Below are positions 23,270-34,745 of a DNA stretch of 64,000 nt, in pieces. The translations under genes and the position numbers were made by a program. Location: assembly GCA_020809705.1 (NCBI GenBank), contig CP085825.1, positions 6,820,001 to 6,884,000 on the forward strand, read 5' to 3'. The notes under the pieces are model-generated. The model made no database searches and had not been told where the DNA came from. It saw only the letters and a program-made list of their open reading frames with translations. Each line of letters begins with the position of its first letter. Position 1 is the first letter of the stretch. This DNA is from Calonectria ilicicola. Lineage: Eukaryota; Ascomycota; Sordariomycetes; Hypocreales; Nectriaceae.

Positions 23270-25589
23270 ATGGCTTGCAGGATGTTGAATGGAGACCAAA
23301 TCGTACCCAACTTTGGGGTTGAGCAGTGGTCCCTGAATGGGCGGTCTTTTTTAACCAAGCTAAACTATGGGAAGCCTTGAGAGAAAAGTAGCAATTGAGG
23401 AAAGGCCTTCTCCCTCGCATTCGTACATACATTTTTCGTTGACTAGATGTGTGCTCTCGTGGTAAAGCTTCAAGTTTTCTCCAGCAAAATTCTGTGTCAG
23501 ACCAAGTGATGAAGGCTATCCCGCACATCGGATGCATCACAATATTGATGAAGGCTTTCCACTAAATCCATAAGTGGGTATCAATGAAATAATTTGCAGG
23601 CGTATCAAGGGAGCAACACTCCACATCAAAGACGAAACTTTCCAAGACAGGCCAGATGGGTAAAATGAGTACTGCAGGAAAAGCGGCATCGAGCGACTTC
23701 TGTTTATTGACTTCCAGGACCGTGATAAAAACGAAGAGGATCGAGACAGGGCCCAATTTATCTCGCAGAAGGGGGTTATTCGCTGATCATGACTATGAGT
23801 TTCCAGGTTCCAGGTCGAAAGGACGATTCGGTTCCGAAAAGCAAATAGTAGTTCCGTATGTTCCGGTGTGGTGCTGTATCCCAAGGATGGACCATCCATT
23901 TCACGCCCCCCTTTTGAACTTTCGGAGAGCTTTCTAACCCTTTTTTTTTCTCTTCATGGTTAACAATATCTGAATGTCGCAGCTGTCAAAACAGCGAACC
24001 CCGATGTCGCCTGAGAGCCAATTGGGTGCTCCATTTCCAAATGTGGCCAGGAATACCTTGAAAGACTGAGATTTGAACATCCACATTGATGCTCAATTAT
24101 GGGGGTATTCTCATGACCAGGGCGTGAAAATTACTGGGCCAATAAGAAAATCTTTTCATGCCGTGATTGTGTCGTCGAACATACAAGCCGCTATTGGAAG
24201 GTGAAAAGGGCTCCAAATGCGGTATGGAACCTGCCCGTTCGTGTTCATCGATTGCTTTCATTAGTCAAACAAACTCGGCCAAGTGAATAATCGAGACCAT
24301 GGTCTAAGACACGAAAGTATGTCTCAAACTCAGTTCAGCCCCTTCATCACGAAAATACCTGCCGGTGACCTTTGGGGCACCCAGAGAGTATATATAGGTT
24401 TCTTAAGAACGAACCCGTTCCCTCAAAGTGAAATGAATGTCCATAATTGGCATGAGAAATGAGCCATTTTCCTTCACATGGGGGTCCTACCGTTTTCACC
24501 GGAACGGCCCACAACCTTAATTCACGAGATAAAAAAGCATAAAAATACCAAGACATGCAGCCCAGTTTGTGCTTTCAACATGGGTGACGGGCATTGAGTG
24601 AGGTGATCATTGCCTTTTTGGGTCATGCACCTGACTAAGGACCACATTGGATCGTACAAGTTGCATGACCAATAGACTCAGTTAATCATGCTATAGATGT
24701 ATTCATACCATCTCTTGAGAAGCAGGAATAACTTGGATGCATCATTGCACCATTATACAGTAACAGCCTTCTTCATAAAGATAATGACTCCAGATTTCTC
24801 GAACACCGGCAGTTTGGTAGGTCCTGGCTTCGTACTACTCCCATGCGATGATCTCGGGATTTGGCATGAAGTTTTGATGGGCGGGTATATTTTAGGTTCT
24901 GACCCGCACTCGCCTCAGCCGATCGTCCCGAGTCCCTCGTGTTTTTGCTGGTGCCAGCCGATTGGTCTTGTGTGGCAATTTCAGGTGATGCTTGGCTTAA
25001 TTCAGTGGTCACTAAGACGTCTTAACCAGCACAAGGAGACGTTGCTCATTTGACACACACAATTGCAACTCGACATGTTATGCTGGATCCGCATCAACCC
25101 ATTAGACTGTCATGTCAATCAAGTTGCCACATGGATATCGTATAACTATGAATCTCGTAAAAGAAAAAGGTTCAAGTCCGGTGGGAGAAGACCCTCATGA
25201 CCCAACAATAGAACACTACGGCCTCACCAATCAGACAAGATGAGTGGTGATCCTCTAGCACTGTACTACTTTAGTTTCTTCAGTCAATCGCTGCAAAAAG
25301 TAAGGAAGGAAAATCTCATATTCATGATACTGCTTCATTCATGTTGTGAAGGGCGGCGTTTTAGCCGCCTTAGTTGGTACTGAAGGACATCATATTTCGT
25401 CTCGTCTTGAATATCGTCGTAGCCGCGTTCCTCGGCCTATCAAATGCATCAAAGTTTTTTTTATTCCCGCAACGGTTCACGCCAAGAATTTATTTATGCC
25501 GACCTCAGCACGGATGCACAAAGGATTGAGTTTCGGGAGGTTCGCTTTTACGAACCGAGCAGCCGTTTGATCCCTGTTAATGATGTGCA
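23270..25589. other. Intergenic, no supported gene
   Basis: No open frame with splice structure or domain. A GTTCAAGTCC word near 25171 resembles a tRNA T-loop but its flanks do not pair. Confidence 0.5.
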
Positions 25590-26769
25590 CTAGAAAAATT
25601 CAACCACCATTCGTCCCTCATCCACTTTTCCTGCCCTCATGAGGTCGACCATTTCGTTAATCTCCTCGAGTTTGAACTTGCGAGTGTTCACCTTGGGGAA
25701 GATGCCCTTGCGCAGACTGAAGTCGATGCATCGCTGTGCACCCTTTTGACCGGCGACCTTGGCACCGACGAGCCTAGTAGCTAGATGTTAGCAGTCTTCG
25801 TAATAGAATATGCATTAGGATGCTTACTTGATGTGGCGGGTCGCGACGAAAAATGCATTGAAAGAAATGGGCTCTGTGGGCAATCCGACGACAATGATCT
25901 GTCCTTCAGCCCTAACAATTTTGAAGGCGGTCTGGTAGGCTGCAGTTGCGCCAGATGTCACAAGAATATGCTCGACAGGGCGACCATTGTTGGCTGCCAT
26001 AACCTTCTGGACCAGCTCAGCATCGGAAATCGAGCTAGTGTTGATGATTTCATCAACTATGCCGTCCTTCTTGCATGCCTCTAGCTGCTCGTCTCGGATA
26101 TCCAGGGCAATGACTTTTGCCCCCAGCTCGTGGGCATACTGGGATGCCAAGTGACCCAGACCTCCCATGCCAACAATCACAATTGTCTCCCCGATACGGA
26201 ATTGGGTTCGTTCTAGTGCATCCCAGACAGTTACACCGGCACAAAACAGGGGCGCTAACTTGGAGACGTCGCCGTTCGCGTTTGCTGATTCTGGAATCGC
26301 CACGGCACTGGCCGCATCAACCAGAGCGTATTCGGCAAAGTAACCTGGGGCAGTCATGCCCTTTGCTTTTACACTCCTGCAAAAGTCCGAACCGATAGTC
26401 CGGCAATCATTGCATTGAAGGCACATGCCATGATACAAAGGTGCCCCAATGGTGTCCCCAACTTTGAAGCCGAAAGGACCAGCCTCAGGTCCGAGTTGCT
26501 CGATAACGGACACGGCTTCGTGGCCAAGGATGCCGGGATCAAATCTTGGACCAAGAGCTCCCGAAATAATATCTACGTCTGTGTGGCACAGCGAAGCCGC
26601 TTTGACTTTGACCAGAATTTCGCGTCCTGTTGGTTGAGGAATAGGTACATCTTCGATGACGAGGGGCTTGCCGGCCTGTGGAGTTCGGTTTTTTAGTCGA
26701 GCCTTCAGTGGGGACCGCGGTGGCCTGCCTTACCTCCTTGTACATGACAGCCTTCATTGTGCCCGTCAT
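25590..26769 (-). CDS. Zinc-dependent medium-chain alcohol dehydrogenase
   Basis: NAD(P)-dependent interconversion of alcohols and aldehydes or ketones. Three exons: 26734-26769, 25828-26675 and 25590-25773 (introns 58 and 54 bp), 355 residues. Catalytic zinc ligands are visible: Cys in S-L-C-H-T-D, His-Glu in I-L-G-H-E-A, and Cys in L-F-C-A-G-V-T. The structural zinc lobe is G-M-C-L-Q-C-N-D-C...D-F-C-R. The Rossmann motif V-G-M-G-G-L-G-H-L-A ends with Asp (VIALD), favouring NAD+. Length and motifs are those of the class closest to yeast Adh1 and related fungal and bacterial enzymes. The start MTGTMKAVMYKE splices to AGKPLVIEDVP, the usual N terminus. No functional partner lies next to it; the 26-bp inverted repeat is about 200 bp upstream. 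Confidence 0.9.
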
Positions 26770-26967
26770 TTTAATCTGTGCTCTAGATTTGACTATTGTT
26801 GAGGGTCAACGGTGGATAAGATGGGGAAGATGGACAGCTATCCCAAAAGAGGGGTAGAAAGATTTTAATACTCGGCAGGCTGAGCTCTGTATGCATGTCT
26901 TGGATTTTTTTCAAAAGCAATATGCTGTCAGTGGCGCGTTGTAGCGTCGTACAGTCTCACCTAATCA

Positions 26968-27186
26968 ATCCCCTCCGCAGTGCGAAGGGAGCAGTGAGGT
27001 ATCCTTCTCCACAAACGTCCGAGTACATGCTTTATCACTAAGAATACTAATAAATGAATGTACCTAAGGAACATTAGTTTATTACTGAAAATTGGTGGGT
27101 GGCGAAGTACCTCAGCAATCAATTATTTTGATTGGATTGGATCCTTGCCTGGTACGCCAGTGCTCCCTTCGCACTGCGGAGGGGAT
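26968..27186. repeat. Perfect 26-bp inverted repeat flanking 167 bp
   Basis: The arm at 26968-26993 (starts ATCCCCTCCGCAGTGC) is the exact reverse complement of 27161-27186. The whole is 219 bp and has no open frame. No clear target-site duplication is seen at the outer edges. It may be a small non-autonomous DNA element or its remains, or a hairpin-forming regulatory piece upstream of the dehydrogenase. Confidence 0.7.
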
Positions 27187-28573
27187 GCAGAATTGGACTG
27201 GCTGTTGCTTGGACGATCTTGCGCCACAGGTCTTTTGATTGGATTTCAGCGAGACCCGAGACACTAGTTCCACAGGAAGTGAGCAGTCGCTTTGTGTTAG
27301 CGCACCATGAGCTGGCTAGGTCCTCTCGCCTCAGAGCCTCATTTCTAGCCGACACCGCTAACCGACACCGCGCCCTCGCTCGCGACGGCGAGGTACGGCC
27401 GAGTGGAATCACATACTTGGCAGAGCAATCGGACCCGGGAAAGTTTGCACAGGGGGATCCATTAAGCATAACAGCTGCAGGGCAACGTTCTTCACAACGG
27501 GGTACGTAGGTTTGCCCTGACAGAAGCCAAGGCCAGACAGACCTAACCGATGAGGCTTAGTGAGAGAGGCAGGGGTCGGCAGATGAGAGGAGGAGAAAAG
27601 AAGAAATGTGAGGAGCGACAATGGGAATGGGCGATTAAAATTCTGCCAAGATCAGACCAAAGAGACTATTTGAACTAAAATATTCCAGAAATGGATACTC
27701 GGGCAGCTTGGCAAAAGGCTTGATGACAATTTTTTCGTGGCCCATCAAAGCGCATGGGTAAAAAAAAAATAATCACCATAACCATAGGGTAGGATCAGAC
27801 ATGCAATTGAAGTGTTGAAAAAAACCATGCAGAACTTGAATTATGACTCTAGGTTGGATGGAAAATATTATGCTCAATGGATAAAAAGACTAAACCCTTA
27901 TTCACCTCAATTTATCCCTTCTGTACGTCTCTTGGATTCCTTAACTAGAGTTGGAAGCGGGACTTTTCCTTCCGTTGAAGCTAGCTTGATTTTGACCATA
28001 CCCAAATGAAGGAAGAGTAGAAGATACCTTCGCCATACAGTGAACGTCTAACTTGCGGCACGCCCCGAGTCTCGAATTCGGCGGTTTCCGCTCTCAACAT
28101 GGGACTTGGACGGCTGGACTGGGGAGGTTAAGGTTTGACTTGGTGTCTGCCTACCTATGTAGACACCTATGTAGACGCTATTGACAGTATTGGTGTGCCT
28201 GGATGCATATATGTGCGATGCCAAGAGACTTTCCGCGCATGACTGTGCAAATAGCGCCAAAGCGCAAAACTACCGGTCAGTCCTTGTCTTCTCCGGACTC
28301 TCGGTCGCTTGGCTGCGAGAGCCCCGGACACGAACGTATCCACCCACCAGGCGCCCGTGCCGGATTTGCCCCACTCAGCCCCGAATATCGACTTCGAGAT
28401 GGCTTCAGTATGACAAAGTCGGTTCAACAGTCATGTCTATAAAAGGCCCTCGCCATCTTGGATTTGGGGAACTCCAGATCAGGATCAGATCACAGCCAAG
28501 CTAGAGCTCGATCACTCACTTCAATCCTTTCTTTGCAACTTTACAGCCTCTCCTTTGAAGTAACATCGCCAAA
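27187..28573. other. Intergenic and promoter region of the FAD oxidase
   Basis: No gene seen. Holds a short direct repeat (CCGACACCGCTAA / CCGACACCGCG near 27351-27372) and, at its right end, the core promoter of the oxidase at 28574. Confidence 0.5.
28439..28446 (+). promoter_or_regulatory. TATA box of the FAD-linked oxidase gene
   Basis: TATAAAAG lies about 130 bp upstream of the ATG at 28574, followed by a pyrimidine-rich leader ending in a good fungal start context (CGCCAAAATG). Confidence 0.6.
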
Positions 28574-30115
28574 ATGCCCAAGCTCTCTACTTTGCTCTCA
28601 ACCTGCATTCTCGCGGCATCTTTTGGAACTGCGCTCCCCAGCGGCTCCTTCACCCGTGCCACAGATACTGCAGCCCTTCAGGACTGCCTGTCAAAGGCCG
28701 TCAACGGAGATGCTGCGCGTGCCCAGTTTCCTGAGGAATCTGGTTTTGCTACCGACTCCCGCGCTTACAACCTGAACTTCCAGTATAAGCCTGCGGCTGT
28801 CATGTATCCCAACAGTGCGGATGAAGTTTCGGCCATTGTGTCCTGTGCCGCGAAGAACAGCGTCAAGGTTCAAGCTCGCGCTGGTGGCCATGACTACACT
28901 TCCAAAGGTGAGCCATCAATTTCTTGTTGCCTACAATCGGAAAGCTAACACACAACAGGTCTTGGAGGTGCCGATGGTGCTGTTGTTATCGACGTGAAGA
29001 ATCTTAACTCCGTCTCCGTTGATTCAAGCACTGGAATCGCCAAGGTTGGTCCGGGAAACCGCTTGAAGGATACCGCGGAGAAACTGCACGCCAATGGTGG
29101 CCGCTACATGCCTCATGGATCCTCCCCTACAGTGGGAATGGGTGGCCACGCTACAGTCGGTGGCCTTGGTCTCCACACACGTCTCGAGGGTATGGCCATT
29201 GAGGTGATGACTCAAGCAACTGTCGTCCTCGCCAATGGAACCATTGCCCAGGCTTCCGAGAAGGAGAATTCCGATCTCTTTTGGGCCGTGAGAGGTGCAG
29301 GTTCCAACTTTGGTATTGTTACCGAGTTCCAGTTCCAGACTAAGCCCGAGCCTAAGGAAGTTATCAATTTTGTGTACACCATTTCATCCACCGACCACAA
29401 GAACATTTCCGCAGCATTCAAGGCCTACCATCAAATCACAACCAACAAAAATCTCGACAACGAGATGTCTGCAGCTGCTGTCATTAACAAGAACAACCTT
29501 ATTATCAGCGGTGCCTACTTTGGCTCAGAGTCCGACTTCAGGAAGGCCGAGTTCCGAAGCCGCATTCCCGGAATCACTCAGGAGGAGACAGTCACAGGCC
29601 TCACTTGGATGGGACACATGAACCGTACCTTTAACATGATCTCCCAAATTTTCCCTGAGCAGTCTTACTTTTACGCCAAGGACACTTCTATTACCTACGG
29701 AAACCTCCCTAGCAATGAGACCATTGACTCCACCATTGAGCACATTCAGACTACCAATGCTGGCTCCAGCAACTGGTTCGTCCTTATCGATTTGTATGGC
29801 GGCACTGTCGGCAACCTCGCCACTGACGCTACAGCTTTCCCTCATCGCGATGTCTCCTACTTTTTCGCTCCTTACCTGATCAGCGAGTCTACTACTAACT
29901 CGACCTCCCATGACTTTGTCGACAAGGCTGTTTCCCTCTTTCAGAACAACCAGCCCGACAAGTACCTTTCTTATGCTGGCTACACCAACCTGAGAATTGG
30001 CAACAACCCTCAACAGAAGTACTGGGGTTCCAACTACGCCCGACTTCAGAAGATCAAGGCCGCTTTGGACCCCAACGATGTCTTCAGCACCTCCCAAGGA
30101 GTCAAGGCCAACTAA
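28574..30115 (+). CDS. Secreted FAD-linked oxidoreductase (berberine-bridge / vanillyl-alcohol-oxidase superfamily)
   Basis: Flavin oxidase acting outside the cell on sugars, alcohols or secondary metabolites. Exons 28574-28907 and 28959-30115 with a 51-bp intron; codon G/GT restores the conserved Gly after S-K. Product 496 residues. The N terminus MPKLSTLLSTCILAASFGTALP is a signal peptide. The FAD_binding_4 domain has Q-A-R-A-G-G-H-D-Y, whose His is the usual covalent FAD anchor, and G-S-S-P-T-V-G-M-G-G-H. In bicovalent relatives this second motif has Cys before P-T-V-G; here it is Ser, so a single His link is expected. The BBE C-terminal part is present (L-R-I-G-N-N-P-Q-Q-K-Y-W-G-S-N-Y-A-R-L, D-P-N-D-V-F). 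Potential N-glycosylation sites N-G-T, N-R-T, N-E-T and N-S-T support secretion. The substrate is unknown. Confidence 0.9.
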
Positions 30116-30585
30116 TTCAGATAGTTTATATCAGGAGATATTTATATAGTCTGTAATCAAATATCATTTATTTTACAAGAGAATTTCCCATTGAGACCCT
30201 GTGTGCTGGAGAACGCAGCTTGCGTGTAGTATTTGTAGTGGATCATGTCATGTCAGCACAAGTCAATTGAGATAAAATATAAATATAATCTAGAATTAAA
30301 TTATATTTCTTCGTCCTAGGACCAACACCGTATTCCTGGGGTACGTCGATGTGCTGGAAGATTTCAAATTCGCAGTTGTGGCCGCCTCGTGTTAATTGGT
30401 GCGCGTTTCCGAAGCTCGCTGATTGGCCCAAAAAACCGATATCAAGCCACGGTTATCTAATTACCATCCCCACACTCACTCGTCTCAAGCCACAGACGGA
30501 GTAGTGTTCCTAAGTCGAATACTGTCGCAAAGCAGTGCCGAGGTCACTTTTATGGCTCTACATGGTGGAAGAAATATAGGAACTC

Positions 30586-30925
30586 CGTAATTAGCATCCT
30601 ACTTTGTGTAATGAGCATCCTTTTCGACCTATTTAGGCAATTTATGGGTCCTTTAAAGGTCTTGATTACTAAGCAGATATATTTAAAGAAAAGACCTTTT
30701 TAAATAAAAAAGAAAATAAATATATAAAAAATTTTATAAAATAAAATAAAAATTAAATTTAATTATTTATAATATAATTTATTTTATAAGAATTTTATTT
30801 TATTTATTATACTATTTGTTTATATTAAAAATATTTTTTTATATATTTATTATAGCTTTTTTTAATTATATATATACTTAAGGTACAAAGAGGATGCTGA
30901 AAACACAAAGTGGGATGCTAATTAC
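30586..30925. mobile_element. MITE-like AT-rich element with about 40-bp terminal inverted repeats
   Basis: The left end from 30586 (GTAATTAGCATCC, then ACTTTGTGT, then AGCATCCT) matches the reverse complement of the right end (30925 inward) at nearly all of the first 35 positions, with mismatches at position 14 and in one 4-base block. Each end holds two AGCATCC words. The roughly 240-bp core (about 30640-30880) is almost pure A/T. No open reading frame; total 340 bp. TA at both outer edges could be the target duplication of a Tc1/mariner-type element. The extreme AT core is also what RIP leaves behind. Confidence 0.7.
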
Positions 30926-31320
30926 ACCGTCCCGAAATACATGGGATCTCGGTAAGCAGAGAACTCTGAAGAGCCGTGTGTGGCGAAGGTGCATACGACA
31001 TCTCGATGAACATGAATTTGAGTCTACCCTCAAAGGACCGATCCGCGGCTTGAAATATTTGTATTGCAGAAAACGAGGGACAAGCCCACTAAGGAAAGGG
31101 GCTGACATGATAACATGCACATGAGCTACTGATCTTGATAATCTAGGTGGTTGTCTAATCCATTCACGGGGTTAGGTACTAGATTTGTAATGTGAACGAT
31201 CACTAGTTTATGAAATTTGGGACACCCGTTAAAGAGTATATTTTGTGTCCAGCTAAGACTCACGGAAGTGTATTGTATTTGAACATATAGGTAGTGATAT
31301 AATTCTTGGTTTATATCGTC
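30926..31320. other. Short intergenic region
   Basis: No gene seen between the MITE-like element and the STAND pseudogene. Confidence 0.5.
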
Positions 31321-34300
31321 TCACATCAGCACACATTTTGTGCTTGTCTTTGCGGGCCGAGTTCTTTTTCGTCTTGACTCATGTCTTCGATGGGATAATT
31401 CTGGCCGCATGCGTATTTCGTTGAAAGCATCGGGAATTCCCCGTACAAAAACAGGCATTGGATCTTTATGACTGTCATCAAGTAACTGGGCAAGATTGTG
31501 GAGGGTCAATCTTTTTGCACTCGATACTGATGCGGACTTATCACTTCGATCATCATCCCCTTCTCTAACAACTCGCCTATGAGATTGCCGCTGGCTCTTT
31601 GAAGGAGGACCTGCATACTTCTGATACAAGTCAAAAATCTCTTTGAAGCCTGATTCATCCCGAATAGCCATGGTTTGGGCAGTAATCCATGGAGATCTGC
31701 CATTAAAGTATTTGTGAGGATTTTCCCCCTTTCTGAGGAGTACTTTCACAGTTTTCAAGTGAGGTTCATTCCTAATAATGGAATAACGTTTATAAAATTG
31801 GTTCATTGACAAAAATTCATCCGTAGCCGCAAAGAGGAGAGGCGCCGATCTCCTTTTCTGAGATTTGGCAACAATTAGTCGGCGTTGAAGACGGTAAGAG
31901 AGATATCCATCCATAGAGCACATGGCCATTAAATATTGGAATGAGGAGTCTTCTATCCAATTGATTAATGTGGAGGTCCAATGGGCATTGTCGAATTCCC
32001 TAGTGCTCAAAAATGTTTGTCCGTCTTGGTTCGGCGCTTGAGCAAGAGCCCCGGCAGCCCGATCGAGTTCGTCCATGAGCCTTGTCTCAGCAAAGCTATG
32101 ATTCTTTCTTCCCGCGACTCTCCCATAGTTAATACACCAGGTAACATTACCCCAAAATATATCCCAAGTCATGCAATTGGGGTCAAGGCCTTTTATTTGA
32201 GCAAGATAGGACTCGCACCAGCGTGTTTCAGGACTGAATGATTTCTCGCTCTTTGAAACAATCCAGTCCCATATTGATGATTCTTCGATGAAGTCCTTCA
32301 CTGTGCGATGTAGGTATTGAACTACCAAATCACTTGTGCTTTCGTCACATTTGTTGCAATCTGCCTTTTCCCTCCTCCATTCTGGAAATGGGCCGGATTT
32401 AGATACCGCACGTACGTCGTCTCCCTCCTTTTTATCCTTTCTGACCATATTTGTTTCTAACAACCCACGACACCTGCTCATCAATTTTCTTTTCATCTGG
32501 CCACTATGAGATCGTTTCTCTTCTTTGGAAAATGGTGTGACATTCCGCCTGAGAATCCATTCTCGATCATCCAAATCTGCTAGTGCCAACGAAAAGATGG
32601 AGGGCTGAATTTCCGATGTTCGGACCAACTGAAATAGTTGTGATGCATGACTCAAATGCTTTCCCTCAAGTCCATAAAGTATCTTCTTAAACAGATCCTC
32701 AAGATTCGGAGGAAGTAAGTCGAGCCGATGCTGTAAGTCGGAAATCCTATCACCATCTGCGAGACAGAAAGCAGGGAGTCAACCACAAGACGAACCCAGA
32801 GGAACACGCCTTGCGCTTTTGTTGACAATTCTCGTAAGAGTTTGTTTGCATATTTTGGTTCTCGAATTTCTAGTTCGGAAAAACCCTCACTGCTTCTAAA
32901 CTTTGCTGAAACATAACGGCTGATATCGTTGGATGTCAAGTCCTGCAGCATTAAGTGAGGTCGGCTATTGAATACATCCTGGAAGTTGGTCCATGGACGA
33001 CTGGCAACACAAACCTTCAGGTTATTAGCTGCAGAGGCGATGCTAAGAATAAGATCAGTCAGAAGTGACTGATCCCCAGAACATTCGTCAAGACCATCAA
33101 TCATCAGAAAGAACTTCTGACGCTGACCATGATCTAAAATAAGACGTTTCAGCAATTCACTCAACTCCGAGAAGAGCCAAGGATAGTCATCGTCGCAATA
33201 AGTTTGAGAGTTTCCCATCGCTCGGCCAAAACATCGCGAGCTCGCGACGAGGTTTGCTGAAGACAATCATACAAGAGACTTTGCATCAACCCTTCTATAC
33301 TCATCTGCATATTTGACCCACTGTTCCAAAAGTAAAAATTTGCAAAAATATAGTCCTCGCCAGCCCAGGTTTTAAGATGCTCGAAGGTATTGTCATGGTT
33401 TCGAAGATATTTCATCAGGGTTGACTTTCCCGAGCCCGGCTTGCCAGTAATCCAATAAACTTTCTGGTTAGGTTGTTCAAGAAAATCTGTGAAGCTTGCC
33501 CATGGTTGGATGTATTAGGCGAGTTCTCAAATATCCATTGAAAAGTGTCTTCGTGTGCCTGAGAAATCCGATTTTCGCGATCTTCTTTTTCACGAAACTT
33601 GAGGCTTTGAAGCACTCTATTTCGAAATAACTTGGTATCGCTATTCTGTGAGTTGTCTTGATCGTTCGGGGTGGTACTATCTTGAGGATTCCTTGAACTT
33701 GAAGGTTGATGAATGGCCTGGATTAGGTCACGTCGCCATCTCTCTTTATCTTCAATGTGTTTGAGAAACCTTCGTCCAACAGACAGGACTTCTTGATTGA
33801 TTTCCTTGATTTCGGCAACCTGATCTAAAATATTTGACTGATCACTTGCAGATTCGTCTGCTTTCAACCTTTCGGAGGGTTTGTATTAGCAAGGTTTGTC
33901 ATACTAAGGGGAGATATGATTCTAATGCGGCCCACCTTAATGCTTCCAAAATAATAATTATCATTTGCTGCCTTAGGCGATCTAAACGTCTCTCTAGGGA
34001 TTGAATCTTTTCCTCTCGCCATAATGTACTCATCGCTTGTCGAAAAGAAAGCCACGGCGTCCTTTTTTGATTGGTCTTCAATTGGGCGAGTACTCCCAGA
34101 AGCTCGCCCGCAATTTGCTGACAGTCAAGCGCGATTTGTTGCTGTTCTTTTTCAGCATCGGTAACATCTATATCTGATTTTATTGAGCTCATCCATTTCG
34201 TTAAGGACATAGAATTGCGGGATATTTCTCTCGTGACCGTCTCTAGTTCTCGATGCTCATCTAGTTGTCCGCTCGCCGCCTGATGAATTTGTATTCCGCG

Positions 34301-34369
34301 GTCAACAATCTTGCTGGCGGCATCGATAAATTGAACAATGCTTGTGGCGATAGCTAGCGCATCCATCAT
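31321..34369 (-). pseudogene. NACHT-type STAND NTPase (NLR-like), three frameshifts
   Basis: Fungal STAND proteins act as intracellular sensors in allorecognition or defence. The start MMDALAIATSIVQF (34369) is the typical fungal N-terminal helical domain (about 150 residues). A 67-bp intron (33869-33935) is intact. The NTPase core follows: Walker A G-K-P-G-S-G-K-S-T and Walker B F-F-L-M-I-D-G-L-D-E-C, then A-S-R-P-W, then V-F-L-W-V-R-L-V-V. The core is spread over different frames. Frame changes of one base lie at about 33505-33520 (between WIFEN and QPWASFTDF), about 33195-33205 (ERWETLKL to YCDDDYPWLF) and about 32755-32775 (VDSLL to DGDRISDLQ). Splicing cannot explain them because the joined motifs are contiguous. 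The last frame (444 codons) ends in a basic tail without recognizable repeats. Three shifts argue for true loss of function rather than sequencing error. Confidence 0.75.
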
Positions 34370-34745
34370 GAAGTTTCCAACGAAATTAAGAGAAGTCTGA
34401 TGGGGATGAGTCACTGGTGCTGACGGTGTTGTTTTGCTTCATTCTATGACGCGATGAGGCTATGTATTTATGGCTGCCTGGGTTGCTGCCCAAGCTGCGA
34501 CCTGACACGAAGGCGTCCGCATCACTCGAGAATAGCATATTTTAACCAAACATTTGCCTATTTTTGTTACAAGGCCAGCGATGGCCAACTTGTAGTGGTA
34601 TTTTACTAATTAATGCGCAGTCTCATGTGGGTTGTGTGCCGATTCTCAAACAGGAATGAAAATTATTTCTTGTTAATAATTGATGGGTATGAGTCCGTAC
34701 CAGCCCTTAATCTTTGTCGATAACCCAGCTTGAGCAACGAATTAA
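34370..34745. other. Short intergenic region
   Basis: No gene seen; upstream region of the STAND pseudogene and 3' flank of the MFS pseudogene. Confidence 0.5.

Noticed and set aside
25165..25190. GGTTCAAGTCC resembling a tRNA B box
   Set aside because: No stem pairing and no A box upstream.
29525..30097. 190-codon open frame antisense to the FAD oxidase
   Set aside because: Shadow of the strongly biased codon use of the real gene.
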